Source of the DNA: JAYTQG01 sp043746815
GTDB taxonomy: Bacteria > Actinomycetota > Thermoleophilia > Miltoncostaeales > Miltoncostaeaceae
Direction: 5' to 3'
DNA: 15,371 nucleotides
Assembly (NCBI GenBank): GCA_043746815.1
Contig: JAYTQG010000249.1
Location: 1-15,371 of the forward strand
A program made the translations under genes and the position numbers. The notes under the pieces are model-generated. The model was not told where the DNA came from. It searched no databases and was given only the letters and a program-made list of their open reading frames with translations. The stretch's first letter is position 1. Each line of letters starts with the position of its first letter. Shown here one piece after another: positions 14,512 to 15,371 of the stretch.

Positions 14512-14967
14512 ATGAAACACATTGCCATCACCGTAAACGGGACGCGACATGAGCTTGATGTCGAGCCGCGAGAACTCCTCGTTTACACCCTTCGCGAACG
14601 TCTGGTCCTCACAGGAACAAACGTCGGCTGTGACACATCCAGCTGCGGTGCCTGCACCATCCACCTGGATGGCGAGGCGGTCAAGTCGTGCACCATGCTC
14701 GCCGTCCAGGCCGATGGCCGCGAGGTCACCACAATCGAGGGGCTCAGCAACGGCACGATGCACCCAATGCAGACCGCCTTTCAGGAGCACCACGCCCTGC
14801 AGTGCGGCTATTGCACACCGGGGATGATCATGGCGGCTGTCAGCCTGTTGGACGACAATCCGAACCCCACTGAAGACGAGATCAGGCACGGCCTTGAGGG
14901 CAACCTTTGCCGCTGCACCGGGTACCACAACATCGTCAAGGCCGTTCAGGCCGTGGCCGGAAGCTAG
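14512..14967 (+). CDS. coxS: CoxS-type small [2Fe-2S] subunit of a molybdenum hydroxylase
   Basis: This 151-residue subunit carries the two [2Fe-2S] clusters that pass electrons from the Mo site to FAD. The plant-ferredoxin-type domain has Cys40, Cys45, Cys48 and Cys60 (CDTSSCGAC...C). The helical domain has Cys98, Cys101, Cys133 and Cys135 (QCGYCTPGM and NLCRCTGYHNI). All eight ligands are present and the length is normal. ATG 14512 is preferred over ATG 14506 because the AAAGG Shine-Dalgarno ending at 14504 is seven bases from it and only one base from the earlier ATG. It follows coxG closely and precedes coxL by nine bases. The sequence alone does not separate CO dehydrogenase from related aldehyde, nicotinate or xanthine enzymes. 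Confidence 0.93.
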   Translation: MKHIAITVNGTRHELDVEPRELLVYTLRERLVLTGTNVGCDTSSCGACTIHLDGEAVKSCTMLAVQADGREVTTIEGLSNGTMHPMQTAFQEHHALQCGYCTPGMIMAAVSLLDDNPNPTEDEIRHGLEGNLCRCTGYHNIVKAVQAVAGS

Positions 14968-14976
14968 GGGAGCGTA

Positions 14977-15371
14977 ATGGCAACCACTGAGCAAGCACCA
15001 CGCACTGGCGTCATCGGATCCCGGCAACTGCGCAAGGAAGACCCGGAGCTGATCACCGGTCAATCCCGCTATGTGGACGACATCACCGTCCCCGGGATGC
15101 TGTACCTCCACATCGTGCGCAGCCCCTTCGCCCACGCGAAGATCAATGGAATCAATATCGCCGCAGCCGAGGCCGCGCCGGGTGTCGTTGGCGTCTACAC
15201 CGCCGAGACACTGGAGTTCGCCGGGCCGCTGGTCATGGCATGGCCGATCAATGACGAGGTCAAGAACCCGGCCCACCACCCGTTGACCAAAGACAAGGCC
15301 CGCTACGTTGGCGACCCCGTTGCCGTCGTCGTGGCCGACTCGCGGGTCGCGGCGATTGACGCCTCGGAGCT
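14977..15371 (+). CDS. coxL: CoxL/XdhA-type molybdopterin-binding large subunit, N-terminal part
   Basis: The first ~131 residues of a large catalytic subunit are visible; the gene runs off the window. IGSRQLRKEDPELITGQSRYVDDI, GMLYLHIVRSPFAHAKI and the ARYVGDPVAVVVADS stretch belong to the aldehyde oxidase/xanthine dehydrogenase a/b hammerhead domain found in all large subunits of this family. The start is supported by GGGGAG (14967-14972) four bases upstream of the ATG. The active-site loop (AYXCSFR in form I CO dehydrogenases, AYRGAGR in form II) is outside the window, so substrate cannot be read. The S-L order with no M gene upstream matches form II (SLM) rather than form I (MSL) layouts. 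Confidence 0.92.
   Translation, partial: MATTEQAPRTGVIGSRQLRKEDPELITGQSRYVDDITVPGMLYLHIVRSPFAHAKINGINIAAAEAAPGVVGVYTAETLEFAGPLVMAWPINDEVKNPAHHPLTKDKARYVGDPVAVVVADSRVAAIDASE

Overview
The window is high-GC DNA with long, well-separated genes and appears to come from a bacterial chromosome, most likely an actinomycete-lineage organism (Actinomycetota). Supporting signs are a Cys-Gln thioester surface domain, a class F-type sortase domain, an LpqF/ORF12-like serine hydrolase, LtrA, a stand-alone RsbW-type kinase, and several genes with no Shine-Dalgarno but a TANNNT -10 box right in front of the start codon (leaderless style). The class within the phylum cannot be fixed from this sequence. No transposase, integrase, phage gene or CRISPR array is visible.

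Left third (1-6277). A tRNA-Glu(UUC), cut by the window edge, lies on the minus strand, followed by a CPA1-type cation/proton antiporter (+). An RsbW-like anti-sigma kinase (-) overlaps the antiporter tail to tail. A divergent spacer with a 22-bp imperfect palindrome separates the kinase gene from the most unusual gene here: a 910-residue secreted protein joining an apparent internal thioester domain, four ~112-residue repeats with two cysteines each, and a C-terminal class F-type sortase domain. Two bases after its stop begins a class A beta-lactamase-fold lipoprotein (LpqF/ORF12-like), so the two are probably one cell-surface operon.

Middle (6278-8511). An LtrA-family membrane protein (-) diverges from a small HTH-Mop (molybdate-binding) regulator, which overlaps a mocA-like molybdopterin cytidylyltransferase gene. 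These two begin the molybdenum hydroxylase section.

Right half (8488-15371). coxD and coxE (-) encode the MoxR ATPase and VWA protein that mature CO-dehydrogenase-type active sites. xdhC, coxG, coxS and the start of coxL (+) encode the insertion chaperone, the membrane-anchored SRPBCC protein, the 2Fe-2S subunit and the Mo subunit. The S-then-L order without M upstream suggests a form II CO dehydrogenase or related molybdenum hydroxylase. Between coxD and xdhC sits a two-gene module: a PD-(D/E)XK-like plus winged-helix protein (AbiEi-like) and an MNT-fold nucleotidyltransferase (AbiEii-like), followed by a small, apparently frame-broken gene. The module shares a divergent promoter region with coxD that carries a perfect 8-bp inverted repeat, so its regulator may also influence the cox accessory genes.

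Best candidates for something new are the thioester-repeat-sortase fusion with its serine-hydrolase partner, and the endonuclease-like regulator plus nucleotidyltransferase pair placed inside the cox locus.
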